The notes under the pieces: generated by a model
The model's input: only the letters and a program-made list of their open reading frames with translations
Databases searched by the model: none
Told to the model about the DNA's origin: nothing
Shown: in pieces, positions 1 to 5,811 of the stretch
Position numbering within the stretch: the stretch's first letter is position 1
Layout: every line of letters starts with the position of its first letter
NCBI GenBank assembly: GCA_934675695.1
Contig: CAKURN010000036.1
Location: 1 to 9,877, forward strand
DNA length: 9,877 nucleotides
Reading direction: 5' to 3'
Origin: an uncultured Candidatus Melainabacteria bacterium
GTDB lineage: Bacteria > Cyanobacteriota > Vampirovibrionia > Gastranaerophilales > Gastranaerophilaceae
Made by a program: the position numbers and the translations under genes

Positions 1-160
1 CTGGGCTATCAGGGTCCATATCAGAACCTAGGCCAACCATATCATTAATTTGTGAAGATAATTCTAATTTGGTCGATGAAATAAGCTGGATTTTGTATTC
101 TAAATCCGCTCTGTAACTATTTATTTGTGCAAGTCTCATTTGTGCAAGCAAAATGCCCAT
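1..160 (-). CDS. Unrecognised protein, N-terminal 53 residues only (runs off left edge)
   Basis: The reading frame starts at ATG 158-160 and stays open to the edge of the window. It begins MGILLAQMRLAQINSYRADL and continues with a helical, Q/L/S-rich stretch ending in an acidic DMDPDSP segment at about residues 47-53. The upstream 89-residue gene stops only 2 bp before it, so the two are probably co-transcribed and coupled; the nearest SD-like sequence (TGAGA) is weak. From memory, a start of the type 'MG-LL-AQ-R...' followed by a helical region is common in small paralogous proteins of Gastranaerophilales/Vampirovibrionia, whose function I do not know. This family link is an inference. There is no signal peptide or membrane segment in the visible part. 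Confidence 0.6.
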   Translation of the reverse strand, partial: MGILLAQMRLAQINSYRADLEYKIQLISSTKLELSSQINDMVGLGSDMDPDSP

Positions 161-162
161 AG

Positions 163-432
163 TTATCTCATTTCATTAAACTTATTGCCTCTTAGAAAAG
201 TATGTTCATTGTTTTGAGCAATTAACTTTTCCATTTGGTTTAATTGACGCATTTGATAACGAAGTTTGTATCTTATCATCTTTCTTTTTTTGTTGATTGA
301 AAGTGCATCTTTTAAACCTGCAACAATATCTCTTTTAAACTTTTTTATTGGATTGTTTCTTTTTAAATAATTTTTTGAATAATTTAAAAATGTTTTCAAT
401 CTTTTTATGCTTTGTTTAATAGACTGTTGCAT
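163..432 (-). CDS. Small basic protein of unknown function (89 aa)
   Basis: The product is 89 residues, rich in Lys, Arg, Asn and Gln, with no Cys, no signal peptide and no membrane segment. It looks largely alpha-helical: residues 1-40 contain repeated K/R-rich heptad-like spacing (SIKQSIKRLKTFL) and residues about 50-75 are another basic, Gln-rich helix. Its charge suggests binding to nucleic acid or to an acidic partner, but no known domain is recognised. A strong SD (AAGGAG, minus strand of 441-446) lies 8 bases before the ATG, which supports the start and a real gene. It is followed after 2 bp by the partial gene at the left edge. A perfect inverted repeat (449-476) sits directly upstream of the SD and may control expression. 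It is separated from the ribosomal operon by a terminator, so it is a separate transcription unit. Confidence 0.7.
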   Translation of the reverse strand: MQQSIKQSIKRLKTFLNYSKNYLKRNNPIKKFKRDIVAGLKDALSINKKRKMIRYKLRYQMRQLNQMEKLIAQNNEHTFLRGNKFNEMR

Positions 433-440
433 TTTTGAAT

Positions 441-446
441 CTCCTT
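441..446 (-). promoter_or_regulatory. Strong ribosome binding site of the 89-aa gene
   Basis: The minus strand reads TAAGGAGATTCAAAAATG, an SD match with good spacing to the start codon at 430-432. The TAAGG part is complementary to CCTTA in the neighbouring inverted repeat, so the site could be occluded in an alternative RNA fold. Confidence 0.75.
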
Positions 447-448
447 AC

Positions 449-476
449 TTTATTAAGGGGATCTTACCTTAATAAA
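449..476 (-). repeat. Perfect inverted repeat in the leader of the 89-aa gene (10-bp arms, 8-nt spacer)
   Basis: The arms are TTTATTAAGG (449-458) and CCTTAATAAA (467-476) on the plus strand, around the spacer GGATCTTA. No T-run follows on either strand, so it is not an ordinary intrinsic terminator. Its position 2 nt upstream of the SD suggests either an operator for a dimeric DNA-binding regulator or an RNA hairpin acting on translation of the downstream gene. The arms are exact; the function is inference. Confidence 0.6.
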
Positions 477-603
477 AACATTCAACCTTGAAAAATTGCT
501 ACTATGTTAATATTTGTTACACTTTTATATAATTATTTATTCGACATAAATCTTGTCTAACTTTAATTTTTGATACAAAAGTTAATAAAAATGATAAAAA
601 AGT

Positions 604-636
604 AAAAAGCCATTGCATAAATAACAATGGCTTTTT
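604..636 (-). terminator. Intrinsic terminator of the ribosomal protein operon
   Basis: A perfect 12-bp stem (604-615 pairing with 625-636; core GCCATTG/CAATGGC) surrounds a 9-nt loop, with a T-run at the end of the stem on either strand (five T on minus, six on plus). It lies about 30 bp beyond the stop of rpsI, so it ends the minus-strand operon. The symmetrical T-runs mean it could also stop plus-strand transcription, but I see no plus-strand gene ending here. Confidence 0.9.
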
Positions 637-667
637 TGTATCTCTCTTGATTCTTTCTCTCGAATAA

Positions 668-1069
668 TTATCTTTTTGAGAATTGGAATCTTTTTCTTGC
701 TCTTTTTCTACCGTATTTTTTACGTTCTTTTATTCTAGCATCACGAGTTAATAAACCTTCTTGTTTCAATACTGGTTTGAATTCTTCGTTAACTTCTAAC
801 AATGCTCTTGAAATAGCAAGCTGAATAGCATCTGCTTGAGCTGAAACACCGCCACCAACAGCTTTAACTCTAACGTCGAATTTATCTTGGTTTTCTGTTA
901 AAACTAATGGTCTATATATAGTCATTTCCAATGATGGTCTGTTACCAAAGTAACCTTTTAGAGTTTTACCGTTTATGAATACTCTACCTTTACCTGAAAC
1001 AACTTTTGCAACAGCGATTGAGCATTTTCTGCGTCCTGTTTTTACTATCTCATTTTTATTTGCTGTCAT
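668..1069 (-). CDS. rpsI: 30S ribosomal protein S9
   Basis: This 133-residue protein is full length for the family. S9 binds 16S rRNA in the head of the small subunit, and its C-terminal tail reaches the P-site tRNA. Recognisable parts are the N-terminal TGRRKCSIAVAKV strand, the KAVGGGVSAQADAIQLAISRAL segment (about residues 69-90), and the basic tail ending GRKRARKRFQFSKR, whose terminal SKR is the hallmark that contacts tRNA. A good SD (AAGGAG) precedes the ATG. The start overlaps the rplM stop by one base (TAATG), so the two are translationally coupled, as is usual for the L13-S9 pair. It is the last gene of the operon; the terminator follows directly. Confidence 0.98.
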   Translation of the reverse strand: MTANKNEIVKTGRRKCSIAVAKVVSGKGRVFINGKTLKGYFGNRPSLEMTIYRPLVLTENQDKFDVRVKAVGGGVSAQADAIQLAISRALLEVNEEFKPVLKQEGLLTRDARIKERKKYGRKRARKRFQFSKR

Positions 1070-1509
1070 TATTTATCTCCTTTTAATTCGTATGCAACAG
1101 GTTTTTGTGCTTCATGTTGATGTGTTGCACCTGCGTATACTTTTAATTTTTGGAATTGTTGGTCACCTAGAGTGTTGTGTGGTAGCATACCTTTAACAGC
1201 TTTTTCGATAGCTCTTGTTGGGTCTTTTTCCATCATAGCTTTGAAGCTGATTTCTTTGAAACCACCAGGGAAACCTGAGTGTGATCTGTATAATTTGTCT
1301 GTTTCTTTTTTGCCTGATACTGTGATTTTTTCAGAATTGATAATTATGACAAAATCGCCTGTATCAATATTTGGTGTATATTGAGGTTTGTTTTTACCTC
1401 TTAGTATGTTAGCTGCTGCAACGGCTACTCTACCTAGAGTTTGACCATCTGCATCAATAACATACCATTTTCTTTCTACTTCTAGTGGTTTTGCACTAAA
1501 TGTTTTCAT
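1069..1509 (-). CDS. rplM: 50S ribosomal protein L13
   Basis: This is 146 residues, close to the usual bacterial length. L13 binds 23S rRNA early in assembly of the large subunit. Family motifs include KWYVIDADGQTLGRVAVAAANILRG cut short here to its core WYVIDADGQTLGR (about residues 15-27), the TGDFVIIINSEKI strand (about 51-63), SGFPGG (about 78-83) and the KGMLPHNTLG motif (about 107-116). The SD (AAGGAAGG) lies inside the final codons of truA, three bases of gap separating the stop and the ATG. The stop overlaps the rpsI start. Nothing unusual is seen in the protein. Confidence 0.97.
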   Translation of the reverse strand: MKTFSAKPLEVERKWYVIDADGQTLGRVAVAAANILRGKNKPQYTPNIDTGDFVIIINSEKITVSGKKETDKLYRSHSGFPGGFKEISFKAMMEKDPTRAIEKAVKGMLPHNTLGDQQFQKLKVYAGATHQHEAQKPVAYELKGDK

Positions 1510-1512
1510 TAT

Positions 1513-2313
1513 TTACCTTCCTTTTGATGAGATTGTTTTTATATAGTCATTTACATTATCATAACCGACATATTCCAATGTCAGTCCTTTTGCACTGATT
1601 ACGTTTGCTGTTTTTGTTCTGTCTTTTGAATCTAAAATAATTTTCATCAAGTTAGGATTCAAATTATTTCTTTCTATGAACAAAATCTGACCTACAATTG
1701 TTCGTACCATATTGTAGAGAAATCTATTTCCTACAATGTCTATAAAGATAAAATTTTGCCAATTATTGATGTAATTTTGAGCTTTTGCAAAATAAATCGT
1801 ACAATCGTTGTACGGATTGTCTGATTTAGACTTAAAAGCTGAAAAATCATAGTATCCGACTAAATACGATAAAGATTCATTGAGTCTATCAATATCCAGT
1901 TTTTTATATGGATAAAACAAATAACAATCATCAAAAGCCGAAGCAACATGGCTGTTTAATATTGTGTATCTGTAGTGTTTGTATTTGGCATCTTTTTGAC
2001 AATGAAAAGTTGGGTTTGCTTCTTTTATGTCAAAGATTTTAATATCATCAGGCAATATGCAATTGATTTGATGCAGAAATTTTTGAGTATCTTTGATTTT
2101 AGATTTTAAATCAAAGTGTGCAATTTGGAATTTTGCACTAACTTTTGCATCAGTTCTGCCTGAAAATATTGTAGAAATTTTATCTTTTGTCAATGTGCAA
2201 AGTGCTTTTTCTATTTCTCCTTGAACAGTCCTTTTATCGGGTTGTTTTTGACTACCAAAAAAATCAGTTCCAAGAAATTCAAAGCAGATAATATATCTGA
2301 ATTTTTCCGGCAT
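1513..2313 (-). CDS. truA: tRNA pseudouridine(38-40) synthase TruA, somewhat divergent
   Basis: TruA isomerises uridines 38, 39 and 40 in the anticodon arm of many tRNAs. This 266-residue protein has the catalytic Asp55 in GRTDAKVSA (residues 52-60), the base-stacking Tyr in HYRYTIL, the FLYNMVRTIVGQIL motif with its conserved Arg, and the C-terminal DRTKTA...AKGLTLEYVGY segment. The motif around the catalytic Asp differs from the usual GRTDAGVHA at two places (Gly to Lys, His to Ser), and the usual GWQ near residue 20 is GSQ. It is still very likely an active TruA. The ATG overlaps the rplQ stop (TAATG) and no SD is visible upstream, so translation probably depends on ribosomes ending rplQ. 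The position between rplQ and rplM is the conserved truA locus in Cyanobacteria. Confidence 0.93.
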   Translation of the reverse strand: MPEKFRYIICFEFLGTDFFGSQKQPDKRTVQGEIEKALCTLTKDKISTIFSGRTDAKVSAKFQIAHFDLKSKIKDTQKFLHQINCILPDDIKIFDIKEANPTFHCQKDAKYKHYRYTILNSHVASAFDDCYLFYPYKKLDIDRLNESLSYLVGYYDFSAFKSKSDNPYNDCTIYFAKAQNYINNWQNFIFIDIVGNRFLYNMVRTIVGQILFIERNNLNPNLMKIILDSKDRTKTANVISAKGLTLEYVGYDNVNDYIKTISSKGR

Positions 2314-2741
2314 TATACTAATTGTATTAATGCCATTTCTGCGTTATCACCACGTCTTGGAGCTAATCTAAGAATTCTTGTATAACCACCGTTACGTGTT
2401 GCATATTTTTTGCCGATAACTGAGAATAATTGTCTTAATACTGATTGTTTAGGTAATTTTTTACCTTCAGGCAATGTATCAAATAATTCGCCTGTTTCAG
2501 TATCGATGTATTTTTCTGTTTCAATATCATAAATGTCTTTTTTTGCTTCACGACGAGCAGCAAGATCGCCTTTTTTTGCAAAAGTTATGATAGATTCGGC
2601 GAATGGTTTAAGGGCTTTTGCTCTAGCCATTGTAGTTGTAATTTCGCCTTTCAAAAACAGTTGAGAAGCCAATGTACGCAACAATGCTTTTCTTTGGTCA
2701 GCTGCTTTGGATAGTTTATGAATTTTACGACCGTGTCTCAT
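2313..2741 (-). CDS. rplQ: 50S ribosomal protein L17 with an internal insertion
   Basis: L17 binds 23S rRNA near the exit tunnel side of the large subunit. The N-terminal half (MRHGRKIHKLSKAADQRKAL, then LFLKGEITTTMARAKALKPFAE) and the C-terminal half (YATRNGGYTRILRLAPRRGDNAEMALIQL) are canonical. The protein is 142 residues, against about 115-127 in most bacteria. The surplus is an acidic insertion of roughly 25 residues, about positions 72-98, containing DTETGELFDTLPEGKKLP, placed between the two halves. The frame is continuous, so it is a genuine insertion and not a frameshift. The SD is AAGGAAAT. The stop overlaps the truA start by one base. In Escherichia coli as here, rplQ follows rpoA. 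Confidence 0.96.
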   Translation of the reverse strand: MRHGRKIHKLSKAADQRKALLRTLASQLFLKGEITTTMARAKALKPFAESIITFAKKGDLAARREAKKDIYDIETEKYIDTETGELFDTLPEGKKLPKQSVLRQLFSVIGKKYATRNGGYTRILRLAPRRGDNAEMALIQLV

Positions 2742-2771
2742 TTTTATTTCCTTTTTGTTTAGTGAGTTATA

Positions 2772-3749
2772 TTATATAAGTTCTAAATCATCAACGCCTT
2801 CTGGATTTGGTTGAAGGTCAAGCCCCATTTGGTGAAGTTTTTCAATAACTTCGTCTGATGATTTTTTACCAAAGTTTTTAATATTCAATAAATCATGTTC
2901 TGATTTTTTAAGAAGTTCGCTCATTGAATTGATGCTTGCTCTTTTTAAGCAATTGTATGCTCTAACAGACAATTCAAGGTCTTCGATAGTAATTGAAGAA
3001 GATGGTTCTTCAGGTTCTTCAACACTTTCTACTACTTCTTGTTTTGTTTGTACAGGTGCACCTGTGATGCCTGCGATTTGGCTGAAGTGTTCAATTAGAA
3101 GGTTAGCAGCTTTTGATAATGCTTGTGTAACTTCTATAGAACCGTTTGACCAAATTTCAAGAGTTAATTTGTCAAAATCAAGTGATTCGCCTACACGAGC
3201 AGGTTCTACATTGTAGCTAACTCTTTTAATAGGCATAAATACTGCATCGATTGGCAACAAATCTATTGGTAATCCATTTTTTTGTTCTTTTAGAACATCA
3301 ACAGAAACATAGCCTTTGCCAACTTCTACTGTGATATCAGCGTGGATAGAACCACCTTGTGATAATGTACAAATTACACAGTCAGGGTTAACAATTTTAA
3401 CACCTGCAGGAAGTTCGATATCGCCTGCTAAAACAGGGCCTGCTGTTGTAGCATCTAATCTCAAATGTTGTGGTTCGATTGAATCTGTTTTTACAACAAC
3501 TGATTTAAGATTTAGCATTATATCGATTACATCTTCAACAACACCTGGAATTGATGTGTATTCGTGAGTTATACCTTCAATTCTAACTGATGTTATAGCG
3601 GCACCTTCTAGACTAGATAATAATACGCGTCTCAAGGCATTACCAACTGTAGCACCATAACCTCTTTCCAATGGTTCAATAACGAATTTACCGTACTGCG
3701 AACCATCAGAAGATGTCGTTGTATTAATGTTTTTAATTTTAAGTTCCAT
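2772..3749 (-). CDS. rpoA: DNA-directed RNA polymerase subunit alpha
   Basis: The alpha dimer nucleates RNA polymerase assembly and its C-terminal domain contacts UP elements and activators. The 325 residues show the N-terminal domain (about 1-230) with PLERGYGATVGNALRRVLLSS (shown here by its core GNALRRVLLSS, the dimer and beta/beta' contact region), an acidic Glu-rich linker (about 235-252, EVVESVEEPEEPSSS), and the C-terminal domain (about 255-315). Arg263 and Asn266 in SVRAYNCLK and the helix-hairpin-helix NFGKKS at 292-297 match the DNA-contacting residues Arg265, Asn268, Gly296, Lys298 and Ser299 of E. coli. The SD is TAGGAGAG. It lies 17 bp after rpsD and 30 bp before rplQ in the operon. 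The acidic tail after the domain (GVDDLELI) is unremarkable. Confidence 0.98.
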   Translation of the reverse strand: MELKIKNINTTTSSDGSQYGKFVIEPLERGYGATVGNALRRVLLSSLEGAAITSVRIEGITHEYTSIPGVVEDVIDIMLNLKSVVVKTDSIEPQHLRLDATTAGPVLAGDIELPAGVKIVNPDCVICTLSQGGSIHADITVEVGKGYVSVDVLKEQKNGLPIDLLPIDAVFMPIKRVSYNVEPARVGESLDFDKLTLEIWSNGSIEVTQALSKAANLLIEHFSQIAGITGAPVQTKQEVVESVEEPEEPSSSITIEDLELSVRAYNCLKRASINSMSELLKKSEHDLLNIKNFGKKSSDEVIEKLHQMGLDLQPNPEGVDDLELI

Positions 3750-3766
3750 AATTTATTCTCTCCTAA

Positions 3767-4369
3767 TTATTTAGAGTAGTATTCAATAACGAGTTGTTCT
3801 TTGAAGTCAGGATCCAATTCTTCTCTTTGTGGAATTCTGTCAAATGTTATTGATAATTCGTTTCTATCAACGGTTAACCAAGCAAAGTTCAATGCAAGGT
3901 CAATTTGTTCCATAACATTTTTAACGAATTGTTTTGAATTTTCTCTAACTGTAACAACGTCGCCTGCTTTCAATAAATAAGATGGAATATCAACTTTTTT
4001 ACCGTTAACAAGTACGTGTGCGTGGTTTACAATTTGTCTAGCTTGACGTCTTGTGATAGCAAAACCTGCTTTGTATAGAACGTTGTCTAATCTTGATTCA
4101 AGAGTTTGTAACATGATAGTACCTGTTACGCCTGTTTTTCTTGATGCATTTTCATAATATTTTGCGAATTGTTTTTCGCTAACTAAGTAAGTCATTCTGA
4201 TAGTTTGTTTAGCTTTTAATTGTAAAGCGTAATCAGAACTTTTCTTTCTAGCTGCGCCGTGTTGTCCGGACGCATTTTGTCTCATAGATGTTGTTAATTT
4301 GCGATTTGATAAATCTTTAACACCATAGTTTCTGAATAATTTATTGGTTGGTCCAGTATATTTAGCCAT
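3767..4369 (-). CDS. rpsD: 30S ribosomal protein S4 (zinc-free form)
   Basis: S4 is a primary 16S rRNA binding protein of the small subunit; in E. coli it also represses its own alpha operon. The 200-residue protein starts MAKYTGPTNKLFRNYG, where the zinc-binding Cys residues of the C+ form are absent, so this is the C- form. The S4 RNA-binding domain follows (LESRLDNVLYKAGFAITRRQARQIVNH, seen by its core SRLDNVLYKAGFA at about residues 92-104, then VLVNGKKVDIPSYLLKAGD). It ends in VIEYYSK, typical of the family. The SD is TAGGAG. Its place between rpsK and rpoA matches Clostridia and Proteobacteria rather than photosynthetic Cyanobacteria, where rpsD is elsewhere. Confidence 0.97.
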   Translation of the reverse strand: MAKYTGPTNKLFRNYGVKDLSNRKLTTSMRQNASGQHGAARKKSSDYALQLKAKQTIRMTYLVSEKQFAKYYENASRKTGVTGTIMLQTLESRLDNVLYKAGFAITRRQARQIVNHAHVLVNGKKVDIPSYLLKAGDVVTVRENSKQFVKNVMEQIDLALNFAWLTVDRNELSITFDRIPQREELDPDFKEQLVIEYYSK

Positions 4370-4438
4370 TTTAGCTCCTATTGTTAATTAATGTTTGTTT
4401 TACTTTTTGTTAATGCTTTGCTTGTGAGTATGCAAAAA

Positions 4439-4825
4439 CTATACTCTACGTTTTTTAGGTGGACGACAGCCATTGTGAGGAATTGGAGTAACATCTTTAA
4501 TTAATGTGATTTCAAGACCTGCACTTTGAATAGCTCTGATAGCTGTTTCTCTGCCTGAACCAGGACCTTTAACGTATACTTCAACTTTTTTCATGCCTTG
4601 GTCAACTGATTTTTTGGCTACGATTTCTGCTGCAGATTGAGCTGCGAATGGAGTGCCTTTTCTAGCACCTTTAAATCCGCAACCGCCAGCTGAAGCCCAA
4701 GCAACAGCGTTACCTTGGGTATCGGTTGAAGTAACAATAGTGTTGTTAAAAGTTGATTGGATATGAACAACACCTTGTAATATATTCTTTCTTTCTTTCT
4801 TTCTTATTTTTGTAGGTTTAGCCAT
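4439..4825 (-). CDS. rpsK: 30S ribosomal protein S11
   Basis: This 128-residue protein has all S11 landmarks: GVVHIQSTFNNTIVTSTDTQ at about residues 18-37, the GCGFKGARKGTPFAAQSAAE segment (about 48-67), VYVKGPGSGRETAIRAI (about 83-99), and the C-terminal PHNGCRPPKKRRV tail. S11 lies on the small-subunit platform near the E and P sites. The SD is AAAGGAAAG. The stop is TAG. It is separated from rpsD by 69 bp, the longest gap inside the operon; I see only weak secondary structure there, and no clear S4-binding pseudoknot can be judged by eye. Confidence 0.98.
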   Translation of the reverse strand: MAKPTKIRKKERKNILQGVVHIQSTFNNTIVTSTDTQGNAVAWASAGGCGFKGARKGTPFAAQSAAEIVAKKSVDQGMKKVEVYVKGPGSGRETAIRAIQSAGLEITLIKDVTPIPHNGCRPPKKRRV

Positions 4826-4873
4826 TATTATCTTTCCTTTTGTAATTTTTATTACTGCTTATTATTTGCGTGA

Positions 4874-5242
4874 TTATTTTTTCTTACCAGCGATTGGTCC
4901 GGTTTTTTTGCCACGACGTGTTCTTGCATTTGTTTTTGTTCTTTGACCACGTACAGGAAGTTTTCTTCTGTGGCGAATGCCTCTGTAAGAATTAATTTCG
5001 CTTAAGCGTTTAATGTGTAATGATTCTTCTCTTTTTAAATCACCTTCGATTGTGTAATGAGAGATTTCGTTTCTTAGTTTTTTGATATCTTCTTCTGTTA
5101 AATCGTCTGTTCTCAAATCTTGAGAAATATCGCAAGCAGCTAATATTTTAGCACTTCTTGTTGGTCCGATTCCGTAGATATAGGTTAAAGCTATAACCAT
5201 TCTTTTATTGCGAGGTAAGTCTACCCCAACTAATCTTGCCAT
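4874..5242 (-). CDS. rpsM: 30S ribosomal protein S13
   Basis: This is 122 residues, the normal length. S13 sits in the head of the small subunit, forms bridges with the large subunit, and its basic tail approaches the P-site tRNA. The start MARLVGVDLPRNKRMVIALTY and the following YGIGPTRS helix-turn region are canonical, as are SYRGIRHRRKLPVRGQRTK (about residues 84-102) with the family motif RGIRHRR-LPVRGQRT, and the Lys-rich tail ending AGKKK. The SD is TAGGAG. It lies 16 bp after rpmJ and 48 bp before rpsK. Confidence 0.98.
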   Translation of the reverse strand: MARLVGVDLPRNKRMVIALTYIYGIGPTRSAKILAACDISQDLRTDDLTEEDIKKLRNEISHYTIEGDLKREESLHIKRLSEINSYRGIRHRRKLPVRGQRTKTNARTRRGKKTGPIAGKKK

Positions 5243-5258
5243 TTATTTTCTCCTATTA

Positions 5259-5372
5259 TTAACCTTGTCTTTGTTTATGTTTTGGGTGTTTGCAAACTAC
5301 TGTCACTCTGCCGCGTCTTTTGATAATTTGACAGTCTTTGCATATTTTTTTTACTGATGCTCTTACTTTCAT
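5259..5372 (-). CDS. rpmJ: 50S ribosomal protein L36 (zinc-binding form)
   Basis: This 37-residue gene was found by translating the gap between infA and rpsM. The product starts MKVRASVKKICKDCQIIKRR and ends KHPKHKQRQG. The zinc ligands of the C+ form are all present: Cys11, Cys14, Cys27 and His32. L36 is a small late-assembling protein of the large subunit. The length of 37-38 residues and the sequence match the family throughout. The SD (AAAGGACA) precedes the ATG. It lies 12 bp after infA and 16 bp before rpsM, the order seen in most bacteria (infA-rpmJ-rpsM-rpsK). Confidence 0.97.
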   Translation of the reverse strand: MKVRASVKKICKDCQIIKRRGRVTVVCKHPKHKQRQG

Positions 5373-5384
5373 TTTTTCTGTCCT

Positions 5385-5600
5385 TTATTTTAGTCTGTAT
5401 GTTATTCTTCCTCTGGTTAAGTCATAAGGTGTCATTTCAACTTTGACTTTGTCCCCTGGCAAAATTCTGATGAAGTTTTTTCTGATTTTGCCTGAAATGT
5501 GGGCTAAGATTTCATGTTTGTTTTCGAGTTCTACTCTGAACATTGCATTTGGTAATGCTTCTAGTATTGTGCCTTCTAATTCAATTACGTCTTTTGACAT
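5385..5600 (-). CDS. infA: Translation initiation factor IF-1
   Basis: IF-1 binds the A site of the 30S subunit during initiation. The 71 residues form one S1/OB-fold: MSKDVIELEGTILEALPNAM, then FRVELENKHEILAHISGK, RKNFIRILPGDKVKVEMTPYDL and RGRITYR, all typical. The frame stays open 11 codons further upstream to an ATG at 5631-5633, but I chose the start at 5598-5600 because the family starts there (MSK/MAK), an SD (AAGGA) lies 5 bases upstream, and the upstream ATG overlaps the -10 element of the operon promoter and would not be transcribed. It is the first gene of the operon; the usual upstream secY-adk-map genes are absent from this position. Confidence 0.96.
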   Translation of the reverse strand: MSKDVIELEGTILEALPNAMFRVELENKHEILAHISGKIRKNFIRILPGDKVKVEMTPYDLTRGRITYRLK

Positions 5601-5628
5601 ATCTTTCCTTATTTTTCTAGCTTTATTT

Positions 5629-5656
5629 ATCATACTTGGTGAATTTTAGTTGGCAA
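5629..5656 (-). promoter_or_regulatory. Promoter of the infA-rpsI operon
   Basis: On the minus strand, -35 TTGCCA (5651-5656) and -10 TATGAT (5629-5634) are separated by 16 bp; each matches the sigma-70 consensus at 5 of 6 positions. Transcription would start near 5622, giving a leader of about 20 nt that includes the infA SD. No other promoter this good is visible inside the operon. Confidence 0.75.
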
Positions 5657-5743
5657 GTAAAAAATGCAATAAAATAGCCAAAAAACGACATTTTTTTACA
5701 AAATAACAAAATGATTTTTTTAAACTTACAACACAAATACTAT

Positions 5744-5772
5744 TTATCAAACTAAAAAAACCTTGCTATAAT
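5744..5772 (+). promoter_or_regulatory. Plus-strand promoter with extended -10, upstream of the prenyltransferase gene
   Basis: A perfect TATAAT (5767-5772) preceded by TGC (extended -10, TGnTATAAT at 5764-5772) lies 17 bp after TTATCA (5744-5749, 4 of 6 matches). Transcription would start near 5779, leaving a leader of about 150 nt before the chosen start at 5927. A weaker alternative (TATACT at 5893-5898, poor -35) would give a leader of about 20 nt. Confidence 0.65.
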
Positions 5773-5781
5773 TCAGTTGTG

Positions 5782-5811
5782 AACGATTTTTGTAAACTTT
5801 TGTAAAACGAT
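5782..5811 (+). repeat. Short tandem/direct repeats at the start of the prenyltransferase leader
   Basis: TTTTGTAAAC (5788-5797) is followed at once by TTTTGTAAAAC (5798-5808), and the hexamer AACGAT occurs at both ends (5782-5787 and 5806-5811). The array begins a few bases after the predicted transcription start. It could be an operator, but in such AT-rich DNA it may be chance. Confidence 0.35.

Noticed and set aside
433..603. Promoter for the 89-residue gene
   Set aside because: Several -10-like AT strings occur but none has a convincing -35 at proper spacing; a promoter must exist here but I cannot place it.
975..1384. Two plus-strand open frames opposite rpsI and rplM
   Set aside because: They are antisense shadows of two clear ribosomal protein genes, and their translations resemble no known family.
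2929..3567. Two plus-strand open frames opposite rpoA
   Set aside because: They lie wholly inside rpoA on the other strand; Ser/Thr-rich low-complexity translations are what reverse-strand rpoA codons give.
4370..4438. Possible S4-binding regulatory structure in the 69-bp rpsK-rpsD gap
   Set aside because: Only a weak 5-bp hairpin (TTTGC/GCAAA) is visible and no pseudoknot can be supported by eye.
5443..5649. Plus-strand open frame opposite infA
   Set aside because: It overlaps all of infA and its promoter; the hydrophobic translation is a shadow.
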